Shown in pieces: positions 18,056 to 26,102 of a stretch of 64,000 bases of DNA (position 1 is its first letter; each line of letters starts with the position of its first letter). This stretch comes from Bacteroidia bacterium (GTDB lineage Bacteria; Bacteroidota; Bacteroidia; B-17B0; Aurantibacillaceae). The translations under genes and the position numbers were made by a program. Location: assembly GCA_014378485.1 (NCBI GenBank), contig JACMNO010000061.1, forward strand, positions 62,001 to 126,000, read 5' to 3'. Under the pieces are notes generated by a model, which saw only the letters and a list, made by a program, of their open reading frames with translations, was not told where the DNA came from and did no database searches.

Positions 18056-20134
18056 TTATAATTTTACCCCAATTATACAAACATCGTCTACCTGTTCAAG
18101 GTTTCCTCTCCATTCATTAAAAACAGATTCTAATTTTTCTTTTTGAGTAGAAACAGGTTTGTCAGAATAATCGGAGAGTAATTGTTCGAGTGGTTTGTAT
18201 TTAAATTTTTTACCATTTTCGCCACCGAATTGATCAGGATATCCATCTGTATATAAATATAACGAATCGCCCTTTTCGTAATGCAGTGGAAAGGTATCAA
18301 ACAGATCTGTTTTAATGCCATCTCCAACCGGCATTTTGTTTGTGTTTAAATGAATGATTTCTTTATTTCTTATAACTAGCGGACTATTGTTGGCAGCCGC
18401 ATAACAGATTTGCCTAGTTTCAAGGTTCACGCAAATGAGAATTCCGTCGAAGCCATCTTTTTGATCATCATTGCCGATAGTTTCTATTAACCGTTTCCTG
18501 ACATAGTCAAATATTTTACCCGGTTCTTTGATGTTTCTTTCTTTAATAGCCTCACTTAAAAAACCAATGTTTAATAAACTCATAAATGCTCCCGGAACCC
18601 CATGGCCTGTACTATCACAGCAGGCAAGATAAAACAGGTTATCATTAATGGTTGCCCAAGTAAAGTCACCACTCACAATATCTTTAGGTTTGAATAAAAT
18701 AAAATGTTCACCCAAATTTTCCAATAATATTTCCTCACTGGCCAGTAAAGCATTCTGTATTTTTTTAGCGTAGTTTATTGAATCTACTATTTCTTTTTGC
18801 TTTTCAGTTAGTTGTTCTTTTTGATGTGTAATTAAATGATTTGCGTTTTCAAGCAGGATGTTTTTGTTTCCTAATAAGTGCGCACTTTTTTTCTTTTGAA
18901 TAAACGCCCAAATAGCGAGGGAAAATAGAACGATAAAAAAACCTAAAGCTCCATAGGTAATATAGATTTTATTTTTTTCAATTTCCTTATCCGCTTTGTT
19001 TTTCGCTAATTCAAGATCCTTTTTATCGACTTCAAATCTAGTTTGTGCTTCAGAAAAACGCATAGAGGTTTCATTAGAAAATATAGAATCTTTTTGAGCC
19101 CGGTATTTATCAAAATAAAAATCGGCTTTTTCCGAATTTTTATTGTGAATATAAAGTGAGGTTAGTGATAGATAAATTTTCAATGAACTTTCTTTAGCTC
19201 CAAATCTTATGGCGATGTCTGATGCGTTTAATAATATTTTTTCAGCTTCATCATATTTTTCCTCATCAATTAATACATTGGCATAATTATTTTCATACAA
19301 GATTATTCCCGACGTATCACCATTTTGCTTACTAACATCTATTGCTTCCAGGTAATATTCTATGCCCTTTTCTGATTTGCCTAATTTCCTATAAACATGG
19401 CCAATATTATTACAGGCAGCTGCATAGGATGTATAATCTTCAATGTTTTTAAATAATGTTTTAGATTCATTCAAATATTTAAGAGCGGAATCTGTTTGTT
19501 GTAAATCACTATAGTTGCTACCCATGATTGCAAGAGAAATTGGAAGGCCATAGACGTCGTTTATTTCTTTTTCAATACGGTAAGCTTTCATTAAATAGGA
19601 ATTACTTAAAGTATAGTTATTGATATTATTATAAAGTTGCCCAATGTTATTGCAAGTATGAGCTACATATTGCTTGTTATCTAGCTCTTCAAATATTTTT
19701 AAAACTTTTAGATGCTTTTCCAGTGCCTTACCATACTGGCCTTTTTCTGTTTCTATGTTTGCGAGCTTGCTTAAACTGGAAGCGATATCTTTTTTGACCC
19801 CTAATTTATTCCTGATCGCCAGAGACTTTTCTATATTGTTAGAAGCTTTATTTAAATCTCCTGTTTTGATATATATAATACCTAAATCATTATATCCCTG
19901 AGCAATCCATTTTTGGTTAGATGTTTTCGTGGTTTCCTCTAAAAGTGTATTTGCATACTGCAAAGCTTCTTCTTTATTGGTTTCTTTTAAAACCCATGTT
20001 AATTCAGTGTATGCACCAAACCGAACGGTATCAATTTTGGATTGTGTCAAAACTTTTAAGCTATCTAAGAAATGCTTGTCTTGCGAAAAAATCTGATACG
20101 AGAAGAATAAAAATAATATGAGTAAGGTTTTCAT
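18056..20134 (-). CDS. TPR-containing SpoIIE/PP2C-type serine phosphatase
   Basis: The 692-aa product has a signal peptide, a long TPR region (to about residue 350), a linker and membrane span (about 393-412) like those of the adjacent kinase, a coiled segment, then a SpoIIE-type PP2C domain (about 470-692). Metal-binding aspartates are visible in DIVSGDFTW, CCDSTGHGVPGAFMSL, DGFDGILI and YTDGYPDQFG. Such phosphatases (RsbU type) usually dephosphorylate an anti-sigma-factor antagonist; no STAS or anti-sigma kinase gene is nearby. It lies 40 bases upstream of the kinase gene, so they may be one transcription unit. Confidence 0.92.
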   Translation of the reverse strand: MKTLLILFLFFSYQIFSQDKHFLDSLKVLTQSKIDTVRFGAYTELTWVLKETNKEEALQYANTLLEETTKTSNQKWIAQGYNDLGIIYIKTGDLNKASNNIEKSLAIRNKLGVKKDIASSLSKLANIETEKGQYGKALEKHLKVLKIFEELDNKQYVAHTCNNIGQLYNNINNYTLSNSYLMKAYRIEKEINDVYGLPISLAIMGSNYSDLQQTDSALKYLNESKTLFKNIEDYTSYAAACNNIGHVYRKLGKSEKGIEYYLEAIDVSKQNGDTSGIILYENNYANVLIDEEKYDEAEKILLNASDIAIRFGAKESSLKIYLSLTSLYIHNKNSEKADFYFDKYRAQKDSIFSNETSMRFSEAQTRFEVDKKDLELAKNKADKEIEKNKIYITYGALGFFIVLFSLAIWAFIQKKKSAHLLGNKNILLENANHLITHQKEQLTEKQKEIVDSINYAKKIQNALLASEEILLENLGEHFILFKPKDIVSGDFTWATINDNLFYLACCDSTGHGVPGAFMSLLNIGFLSEAIKERNIKEPGKIFDYVRKRLIETIGNDDQKDGFDGILICVNLETRQICYAAANNSPLVIRNKEIIHLNTNKMPVGDGIKTDLFDTFPLHYEKGDSLYLYTDGYPDQFGGENGKKFKYKPLEQLLSDYSDKPVSTQKEKLESVFNEWRGNLEQVDDVCIIGVKL

Positions 20135-20167
20135 TTTGATATTTTTATTAAATTTAAAATAAATATT

Positions 20168-20275
20168 TTAAAAGGGTAATACAATGCTACATAAATCGTC
20201 TACTTCAAGCTTTCCTCTTTATTCTTTAAAAGTAGTTTCAGGCTTCTCTGTTTGAAAGACCGCAGACTTAGCAAT
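20168..20275 (-). pseudogene. C-terminal relic of a second SpoIIE-type phosphatase gene
   Basis: On the minus strand the frame ending TAA at 20168-20170 reads QTEKPETTFKE, a TAA, then RGKLEVDDLCSIVLPF. This aligns with the last 30 residues of the intact neighbour (KEKLESVFNEWRGNLEQVDD followed by VCIIGVKL), with the conserved tryptophan codon replaced by the stop and one residue deleted. The DNA is also visibly similar to 18060-18150. It is best read as the last piece of a paralogous tandem copy that has otherwise been lost. Confidence 0.75.
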
Positions 20276-20283
20276 ATAAATAT

Positions 20284-20316
20284 AAAAAAAAAAGCAGCTT
20301 TAAAAAGCTGCTTTAA
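20284..20316 (-). terminator. Rho-independent terminator after the 20337-20657 gene
   Basis: Read on the minus strand, AAAGCAGCTTTT and AAAGCTGCTTT form a stem of about 11 bp with a tiny loop, followed by a run of at least seven T. It begins 20 bases past the stop of the small secreted-protein gene. Confidence 0.85.
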
Positions 20317-20336
20317 GTGTTTTCATACAATTTCTA

Positions 20337-20657
20337 TTAGCGAATTAAACCATTTAAATCATCAATCATTGTTGAACCTCCTCCAAAAGTAATTCTGGCT
20401 TTTTTATAGCCAGTTGACTGATCAATAGATGGTAAAGCAACCATGATTACTTTATCATTAGGTAAAACATCAGTAAGTATAGTATTGACAAATTGAAATA
20501 CCTCTCCTGTTTTCAAAGAAGAAGCTAGACCTTTACTTTTATCAGGGCTAATTGAAATAATTGTTGCTTCAAGATCATTAGAGGCGTTTTGTGAAGAAAT
20601 TTTGTTTGTAATTGAAGTTAGCGTTAAAACGGATGCAAATAAGATTAGTTTTTTCAT
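20337..20657 (-). CDS. Small secreted protein, function unknown
   Basis: The 106-aa product has a clear signal peptide (about 1-22; MKKLILFASVLTLTSI) with a predicted cut before QNASNDLE. The mature part (about 84 aa) is a mixed sequence including VFQFVNTILTDVLPNDKVIM and a glycine-rich GGGSTMID segment; no cysteines, no known motif recognised. It has its own promoter candidate and terminator, so it is a single-gene unit and likely real. Confidence 0.7.
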   Translation of the reverse strand: MKKLILFASVLTLTSITNKISSQNASNDLEATIISISPDKSKGLASSLKTGEVFQFVNTILTDVLPNDKVIMVALPSIDQSTGYKKARITFGGGSTMIDDLNGLIR

Positions 20658-20701
20658 GATTGTTTTTAAGGTTATTTTATAAATTGTTTTTAAATTTCGG
20701 C

Positions 20702-20709
20702 CAAATGTA
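20702..20709 (-). promoter_or_regulatory. Putative -7 element (TACATTTG) for the 20337-20657 gene
   Basis: On the minus strand TACATTTG matches TAnnTTTG and ends 45 bases before the ATG of the small secreted-protein gene. No clear -33 TTTG at 19-21 bases. Confidence 0.4.
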
Positions 20710-20777
20710 TTAAAATATCGATGAGTTTGTTAAAAATTTAGATAATTTGCTAATTTCAATACCGCTGAAAAATGGTG

Positions 20778-20785
20778 TATCTTTG
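20778..20785 (+). promoter_or_regulatory. -7 element (TATCTTTG) of rimO, deciding the start codon
   Basis: TATCTTTG is a textbook Bacteroidota -7 element. It lies inside the first codons of the longest rimO frame (ATG at 20772), so that start would not be transcribed; the next ATG at 20793 is 7 bases downstream of the element. The mRNA would then have almost no leader. Confidence 0.55.
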
Positions 20786-20792
20786 CAGCCGA

Positions 20793-22106
20793 ATGAAAAC
20801 AAAAACACTCAGAAAAAATAAGGTGAATGTTGTAACATTGGGTTGCAGCAAAAATATTGTTGACAGTGAAGTATTAATGGGTCAGCTAAAAGCCAATAAC
20901 TTTAATGTAGAGCATGAAAGCGAGAATGATGATCATAATATTGTGATCATTAATACCTGTGGTTTTGTTGAAAATGCAAAACAGGAAAGTATTGATACAA
21001 TATTACGTTATGTTCAGGCTAAAAAAGAAGGAAGTATTGAAAAATTATATGTGACCGGTTGTTTAAGCGAACGTTATAAGGCTGATCTTGAAAAAGAAAT
21101 TCCTGATGTAGATGCTTATTTCGGAACGCGTGAATTACCGAAGATTTTAAAAACACTAAAAGCGGATTATAAAAAGGAATTGGTTGGTGAACGTTTATTA
21201 ACGACCCCTAACCATTTTGCTTATTTTAAGATCAGCGAAGGATGCGACAGACCATGTAGTTTTTGTGCTATACCTTTAATGCGTGGTGGCCATGTTTCAG
21301 AACCAATAGAAACATTAGTAAGCAGAGCAAAACTATTAGCCAATAAAGGAACTCGCGAATTATTATTAATTGCCCAGGATCTTACCTATTATGGATTGGA
21401 TATTTATAAAAAACGAGAGCTTGCAAATTTAGTTGATCAATTAAGTGACGTGGAAGGAATTGATTGGATCCGTTTACATTATGCTTTCCCAAGTGGTTTT
21501 CCAATGGATGTGTTGGATGTGATGAATAAAAAAAGTAATGTGTGTAATTATTTGGATATGCCGTTACAGCACATTACGGATAATATGTTGAAGAGCATGC
21601 GCAGAGGAATTACGAAACAAAAAACAATTGATACAGTTAACCAGATTCGTGATAAAGTGCCTGGCATAGCTATCCGAACCACTTTAATTGCAGGTTACCC
21701 GGGCGAAACTCAGAAAGACCATGAAGAAATGTTGCAATGGGTTGCTGATACAAAATTCGAACGTTTAGGTATTTTTACTTATTCCCATGAGGAAAATACT
21801 CATGCCCATCTTTTAAAAGACGATGTAAAAGAAAAAGTTAAAAAGGAAAGAGCCGATGCCGTTATGAAAGTTCAGCAGGAAATTTCTTATAACCTGAATC
21901 AGGAAAAAATTGGTAAGACCTATAAAGTATTATTTGATAGAAAAGAGAATGATTATTTTGTTGGTCGTACAGAATTTGACAGCCCGGATGTAGATAATGA
22001 AGTTTTAGTAAAAGCAACTGATACAAATTACGTGCGCATCGGTGATTTTTCAAATGTAAAAATTTCAGATGCCAGCGATTTTGATCTGTATGGGGATTTG
22101 GTATAA
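20793..22106 (+). CDS. rimO: Ribosomal protein S12 methylthiotransferase RimO
   Basis: This radical-SAM enzyme adds a methylthio group to an aspartate of ribosomal protein S12. From the chosen ATG the product is 437 aa: an N-terminal MTTase domain with cysteines in VTLGCSKNIVDSE, NTCGF and VTGCLSERY, the radical-SAM cluster motif CDRPCSFC followed by AIPLMRGGHVSEP, and a C-terminal TRAM domain (about 370-437). The KNIVDSE signature distinguishes RimO from MiaB. A longer frame starts at 20772 but is ruled out by the promoter element. The downstream gene is a pseudogene remnant. Confidence 0.95.
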   Translation: MKTKTLRKNKVNVVTLGCSKNIVDSEVLMGQLKANNFNVEHESENDDHNIVIINTCGFVENAKQESIDTILRYVQAKKEGSIEKLYVTGCLSERYKADLEKEIPDVDAYFGTRELPKILKTLKADYKKELVGERLLTTPNHFAYFKISEGCDRPCSFCAIPLMRGGHVSEPIETLVSRAKLLANKGTRELLLIAQDLTYYGLDIYKKRELANLVDQLSDVEGIDWIRLHYAFPSGFPMDVLDVMNKKSNVCNYLDMPLQHITDNMLKSMRRGITKQKTIDTVNQIRDKVPGIAIRTTLIAGYPGETQKDHEEMLQWVADTKFERLGIFTYSHEENTHAHLLKDDVKEKVKKERADAVMKVQQEISYNLNQEKIGKTYKVLFDRKENDYFVGRTEFDSPDVDNEVLVKATDTNYVRIGDFSNVKISDASDFDLYGDLV

Positions 22107-22138
22107 AAACTGAACAGGATGATTGTGCCACCATTATT

Positions 22139-22585
22139 GCCTACAGGGCTCTGCGGCTAAAAGATCTTCATAACGGACAAATACCTGCAAAAATAGATTT
22201 GATTGTGGAAGCCATTGCAGGAATGACATTTATGGGTTTGATCGTTTTTGCAATTTATTATTATATTCAAAACCAAACTTTTAATTTTTTGATTCCATTG
22301 ACATTCGGAGTAATGTGCTTGTTTGGGCTCATTAAAAACACAAAACACTTATTAAATAAACCAAAAGAAACCATGCATTGGTTAAAAATTCATATAGGGA
22401 ATATGCTCGGAAGCTACATTGGCGCCATTACCGCATTTTTAGTTAATTAGGGAGAGCATATACCTGCACCTCCAATCATATTATGGTTAGGGCCAACTGT
22501 TATCCTGGTTCCCATTATTGCTTTTGAATTAAAGAAAATTAAAACCGTTCCTATTGAAAGTAAATCTAAGGAGCAGTTAATTTAA
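22139..22585 (+). pseudogene. Truncated and interrupted integral membrane protein gene
   Basis: Directly after rimO a frame without a start codon reads YRALRLKDLHNGQIPAKIDL, then two hydrophobic segments and MHWLKIHIGNMLGSYIG, a TAG stop at 22448-22450, and then in the same frame EHIPAPPIILWLGPTVILV and a charged end to TAA at 22583-22585. The HW-x5-HIGNMxGSYI pattern followed by FLVNN and a final proline-rich helix is recalled from intact membrane proteins of Bacteroidota (DUF2306-like); there the N-terminal membrane helices come first and the asparagine replaces the TAG. The N-terminal half is missing here. The internal TTG at 22199 could start only an 83-aa fragment. Confidence 0.7.
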
Positions 22586-22682
22586 ATCGGGTTGATAATT
22601 TTTAAATCATTTACAAGGAGAATAAAATAGGAACAATTGATTTAGACTTCCTGTAATTGGTACTAATAGTTTTTTGTTTCCG

Positions 22683-23333
22683 TCATTCTGATTTTTTTTC
22701 CTTTAATCCCATCCATAAAAATACGGCGAAAATTGCCCCTAAAATTGGGGCGAAAATATAAATCCATAAATGTTCCAAATGACCGGAAACAATTGCAGGA
22801 CTTATTGAACGAATCGGGTTCATCGATGCACCGCAAATAGGGCCGGCAAACATTGCTTCTAATAATACAACACTGCCTATGGCAATTCCTGCAAACATAC
22901 CCTGTTCTTTGCTTCCTTTGGCGACGTGCAAAATGACAAACATTAAAATGAATGTGAGTATAACTTCTAAGATAAATGATTGCATTGGTGAACCTGATGG
23001 TAATGTGGAGCCTAACGCATCATTAGAAGGAAATAAAAACTTTAAAGTAATACTAGCTGAAAATGCTCCAATGCCCTGACTAATGATGTAAGGTGCAATT
23101 TCTTTCGCCGGAAACGATTTTGCAACCCAAAATGCAATAGTAACAGCAGGATTTAAATGAGCACCAGATATATCACCAATGCTATAAATCATTGCAGCAA
23201 CAATTAAACCAAATGTTATAGCGATACCTGCATGGGTAATTACACCGGAAGTTTCCTGATTAATAATAATGGCTCCTGTTCCACAAAATACAAGGGCAAA
23301 TGTTCCGATAATTTCTGCTAAATATTTTCTCAT
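22683..23333 (-). CDS. MIP family aquaporin, probable arsenite channel
   Basis: The 216-aa protein has six membrane helices and the two half-helix motifs of aquaporins: NPA in GAHLNPAVTIAFW (about residue 62) and a variant NPI in GASMNPIRSISPA (about 174). The arginine that follows (NPxR) is kept. Its place as last gene of an arsR-led cluster, after an arsenate reductase, matches AqpS-type channels that let arsenite leave the cell down its gradient. Plain glycerol or water transport is the alternative. The 141-base gap upstream (23334-23474) holds no clear promoter. Confidence 0.88.
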   Translation of the reverse strand: MRKYLAEIIGTFALVFCGTGAIIINQETSGVITHAGIAITFGLIVAAMIYSIGDISGAHLNPAVTIAFWVAKSFPAKEIAPYIISQGIGAFSASITLKFLFPSNDALGSTLPSGSPMQSFILEVILTFILMFVILHVAKGSKEQGMFAGIAIGSVVLLEAMFAGPICGASMNPIRSISPAIVSGHLEHLWIYIFAPILGAIFAVFLWMGLKEKKSE

Positions 23334-23474
23334 ATTATTCTTTTTTCTTTTTTAAAATATAAATGACTAATCGAGATTAATTGTAATTCCTAAGTCTGGG
23401 TGCTGAAAATATTCTTTTGATCATATATTATTTGTTTCGATAATAGCGTTAACAGAACAGAAAAAAATGTTTTT

Positions 23475-24095
23475 TCATTGTAATTGAATTTTCGAAAAAA
23501 CATAAAGTGTTTCTAATGCGATTTGTTGGCAACGTTCATCGTATTTAACATCTTGTTGCGGAGTATTATCAAATGCTTTCGGATCATCGTACGTTGCACT
23601 AATACTCAATTCAGCGCCAGGAATAAATGGACAATTCTTTTCCGCATCACAGCATGTCATAATTGCTGCAAACTCACTTTGTGGATTTTTTGCATCATCA
23701 TAGGTTTTTGAAAAGCACACGCTTGGACTTTCATTATCATCATGGAAAACATGATAAGTTGAATTCTTTTCAATATTAATTGGCTTTATATTAAACCCAA
23801 CTCTTTTAAGTGCATTAATAGCATTGATATTAAAAGCTGTTGCTTCTGTGCCTCCTGAACAAGTGCTTACGTCTTTTATATTAAAGTAGCTTGCTGCAAC
23901 ATGTGCCCAAACTTGACCGAAATGGCTGCGTCGTGAATTATGGGTACAGATATAAACTAAATTTATGGGTTTGTTAGCTTTACGTTTCTCGGAAATATAA
24001 TTTGTGATTTTACTTAATAGTTCCTTTCTGTTTTCAGGTATCGTATTAAATTCATTGGTTAATTGATTGCAATAAGTTTTAATTGTTTTGTACAT
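23475..24095 (-). CDS. Low-molecular-weight phosphatase-type arsenate reductase
   Basis: The 206-aa product carries the CX5R phosphate loop of low-molecular-weight tyrosine phosphatases and ArsC (C50-THNSR-R56, in ICTHNSRRS), followed by a FGQVWAHVAA helix and a later MTCCDAEKNCPFIPG segment with additional cysteines. In Bacteroidota this subfamily is found in arsenic clusters and probably reduces arsenate to arsenite. Which cysteines relay electrons is not clear from sequence. Located between the DUF6428 and aquaporin genes, same strand. Confidence 0.85.
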   Translation of the reverse strand: MYKTIKTYCNQLTNEFNTIPENRKELLSKITNYISEKRKANKPINLVYICTHNSRRSHFGQVWAHVAASYFNIKDVSTCSGGTEATAFNINAINALKRVGFNIKPINIEKNSTYHVFHDDNESPSVCFSKTYDDAKNPQSEFAAIMTCCDAEKNCPFIPGAELSISATYDDPKAFDNTPQQDVKYDERCQQIALETLYVFSKIQLQ

Positions 24096-24173
24096 AATAT
24101 AAAGTAATTGTATAGATTAATAAAATTATGCACCTAATGTTTTTCTTGATTACTAAGGATTAATTAAACAATA

Positions 24174-24644
24174 CTAACAGCATTTACCACCAGGCGTGCA
24201 GCAAGAAGCCTCGGTGGAAATATCAGAAAGTATAATGTTTTGTTTTTCTTCTAGTATTCCGCATTTATCACTTGCCAAACAGTTTGTTTTTTTTGCAGTT
24301 AGAAGAAAGTCTTTTCCATTATATTCTAAATTGTATTTCCCAATAGTTTCACTTTGGTATTCTACTTCAATTTCAGTATCCTCAATATTTAATATTCTTT
24401 CGGAAAGATTGATAATGCTCAGCAATTTTTGTGGAGCTAAACGATGATCAAAATCTCCTGCCTGCCATAATTGAAAGTTTATTACTTTTTCATTGCGAAC
24501 TGTTCCACCGCAATCAATAAAGTTTTTTGTAATCTGACCAACTTCCGTAACATGGAAATGTTGAGGAACCATTGTTCCATCTGGAAGGATGAAATTTACT
24601 GCCTCTGCTGTTTCTAAATGTTTTTTAATTTCTGATAGGGTCAT
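24174..24644 (-). CDS. DUF6428 family protein with cysteine-rich tail
   Basis: The 156-aa protein matches the DUF6428 pattern: VNFILPDGTMVPQHFHVTEV near the N-terminus, FIDCGGTVRNEKVINFQLW, then the DHRLAPQKLL segment. The C-terminus ends in two cysteine pairs (SCCTPGGKCC), similar to the CC ending of the neighbouring ArsR, which fits binding of arsenite or another soft metal(loid). The family is known only by its association with ars genes; biochemical function is unknown. It follows arsR after 69 bases that contain an operator-like site (24674-24689). Confidence 0.85.
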   Translation of the reverse strand: MTLSEIKKHLETAEAVNFILPDGTMVPQHFHVTEVGQITKNFIDCGGTVRNEKVINFQLWQAGDFDHRLAPQKLLSIINLSERILNIEDTEIEVEYQSETIGKYNLEYNGKDFLLTAKKTNCLASDKCGILEEKQNIILSDISTEASCCTPGGKCC

Positions 24645-24673
24645 TTTGTTTTGTTTTTATGATTTAACATTGT

Positions 24674-24689
24674 ATCGGTATATGGCGAT
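24674..24689. promoter_or_regulatory. Second ArsR operator candidate (ATCG-N8-CGAT)
   Basis: ATCGGTATATGGCGAT has the same 4-8-4 inverted layout as the site upstream of arsR and is likewise followed by TA. It lies between arsR and the DUF6428 gene, so it could govern an internal promoter of the operon. Confidence 0.5.
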
Positions 24690-24713
24690 TATTAATATTA
24701 ATATTAATTTTTT

Positions 24714-25043
24714 TTAGCAGCATTTATCTTTCGGCGTATAAGCCTGAAATAAAGAATTGATGTATGTTTTGGCAGTTTCCCATTCTTTTTCATCTATACA
24801 GTAACACACTTTTACGCCATCAATATCTCCTTTAATCAATCCTGCTTCTTTAAGTTCTTTTAAATGTTGAGATACTGTGCTTTGAGATAGTGGCAATTCT
24901 TCCACTATATCGCCGCAAATGCAAGATTGTTTTTTAATTAATAGCTGCAAAATTGCAATACGAGCAGGATGAGCCAAAGCTTTGGCATATTTGGCTATTT
25001 TATTATCTTTTATTGTAAACTCTTCCGTTTTAGTCGCGCCCAT
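24714..25043 (-). CDS. arsR: ArsR family metalloregulator
   Basis: The 109-aa winged-helix repressor contains the typical AKALAHPARIAILQLL helix, the recognition helix LSQSTVSQHLKELKEAGL, and the metalloid-site cysteines C41 and C43 (SCICGDI) ahead of it; a further C-terminal CC pair (108-109) may add to the site. ArsR proteins leave DNA when arsenite binds. It heads the cluster and has a perfect palindrome 77 bases upstream of its ATG, making self-repression likely. Confidence 0.93.
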   Translation of the reverse strand: MGATKTEEFTIKDNKIAKYAKALAHPARIAILQLLIKKQSCICGDIVEELPLSQSTVSQHLKELKEAGLIKGDIDGVKVCYCIDEKEWETAKTYINSLFQAYTPKDKCC

Positions 25044-25119
25044 TTTTGTCAGCGTTTAGTTTCTTAAAACTATTATTAATTATTAATTTTGTTGCAGGCA
25101 TATATGTATATATATATAT

Positions 25120-25135
25120 ATCGTAAATATACGAT
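25120..25135. promoter_or_regulatory. ArsR operator candidate upstream of arsR
   Basis: ATCGTAAATATACGAT is an inverted repeat with 6-bp arms (ATCGTA/TACGAT). On the minus strand it encloses TATATTTA, close to the -7 consensus TAnnTTTG, so a bound repressor would block the promoter. A (TA) run (25101-25120) lies between it and arsR. Confidence 0.6.
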
Positions 25136-25288
25136 TAAATATTTTACTTAAATATATTATTTTATTTATTGGAAACTGCATGCCTTTCGCTGGCACCTTG
25201 ACTGAGCTGACGAGTAACTCCTATAATTAGGATTGTTTGTAAACAGAACACAAACAATTTTTTCATTAATTCGCAAAAGGACTTGATA

Positions 25289-25927
25289 TTATTTCAAAGG
25301 CCTAATGATCCGTTTATCCAGACAATATTTTAATAGTCCAATCACACCTTTGGTATCCGTTTTTCTGAATATATTTTTACGATGAGTTTCAACCGTGCGT
25401 TCACTTATAAACAACGCTTCTGCTATTTTAGCATTTGTATATTCTTTGGCAATCAGTTCAATTACTTCTATTTCTCTGAGAGATAAGGAAATTTCCTTAG
25501 CATCTTTCACGGAAGTGTTTTGCATTTCAGAACTTACATCGTCGCTAAAATAAGTTTCGCCCTTTGCTACTTTTTCAATCGCAGTAAGTAATTCTGCTTT
25601 GCCTGTATTTTTTAAAATATAACCATTTGCACCAGCTTTGAGCATTTCGCTAATTGTTCCACGCTCCCCGAACATGGATAAAGCAATGATCTTAACTTCA
25701 GGATATATTTTTTTGATTTCTTTTGTTAATTCAATACCATCCATTTCAGGCATATTAATATCTGTCAACACAATATCAGGGCGGTATTCAATAATCTCTT
25801 TAAGCGCGGATTGGGGCAAATTAGATTCTCCAACAACAGAAAGATGTGCCTCATCGTTTAATAATGCTTTTAAACCATCAATTAACATTTGATGGTCATC
25901 TACGATGTATATTTTTAAAATACCCAA
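25289..25927 (-). CDS. NarL/LuxR-family response regulator
   Basis: The 212-aa protein has a receiver domain (about 1-120; acidic DD in IVDDHQMLIDG, phospho-acceptor aspartate in DIVLTDINMPEMDG, lysine in GYILKNTGKAE) and a LuxR helix-turn-helix (about 145-205; LSLREIEVIELIAKEYTNA, FISERTVETHRKNIF). It has no kinase beside it; the HisKA_3 kinase at 16075-18015 is of the right class to be its partner. The start must be TTG at 25925-25927 because a TAA immediately precedes it in frame. Confidence 0.92.
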   Translation of the reverse strand: MGILKIYIVDDHQMLIDGLKALLNDEAHLSVVGESNLPQSALKEIIEYRPDIVLTDINMPEMDGIELTKEIKKIYPEVKIIALSMFGERGTISEMLKAGANGYILKNTGKAELLTAIEKVAKGETYFSDDVSSEMQNTSVKDAKEISLSLREIEVIELIAKEYTNAKIAEALFISERTVETHRKNIFRKTDTKGVIGLLKYCLDKRIIRPLK

Positions 25928-26102
25928 TTACAAACTTTATGGTTTACTAAAATACAAATTTATAGCGTCATAATAACAGATCGCTGCTTCGTAAATTCGG
26001 CTGGGGATTCTTAAAGGAAGAATGAAAAAAGAAGTTTCATTGGATGAAATTAGGAAATTGGAGTAAGAAAATTTAAGAATTTCAGGGAAGAATAACTAGG
26101 AT

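Noticed and set aside
22199-22450. Possible intact 83-aa membrane protein
   Set aside because: Frame continues coherently on both sides (upstream without a start, downstream past a stop), which fits a truncated longer gene better.
25101-25120. TA dinucleotide run as a regulatory repeat
   Set aside because: Short simple-sequence run in AT-rich DNA; the adjacent ATCG palindrome is the informative site.
25928-26102. Tiny frame MKKEVSLDEIRKLE upstream of the regulator gene
   Set aside because: Only fourteen codons, no promoter or terminator; likely chance.
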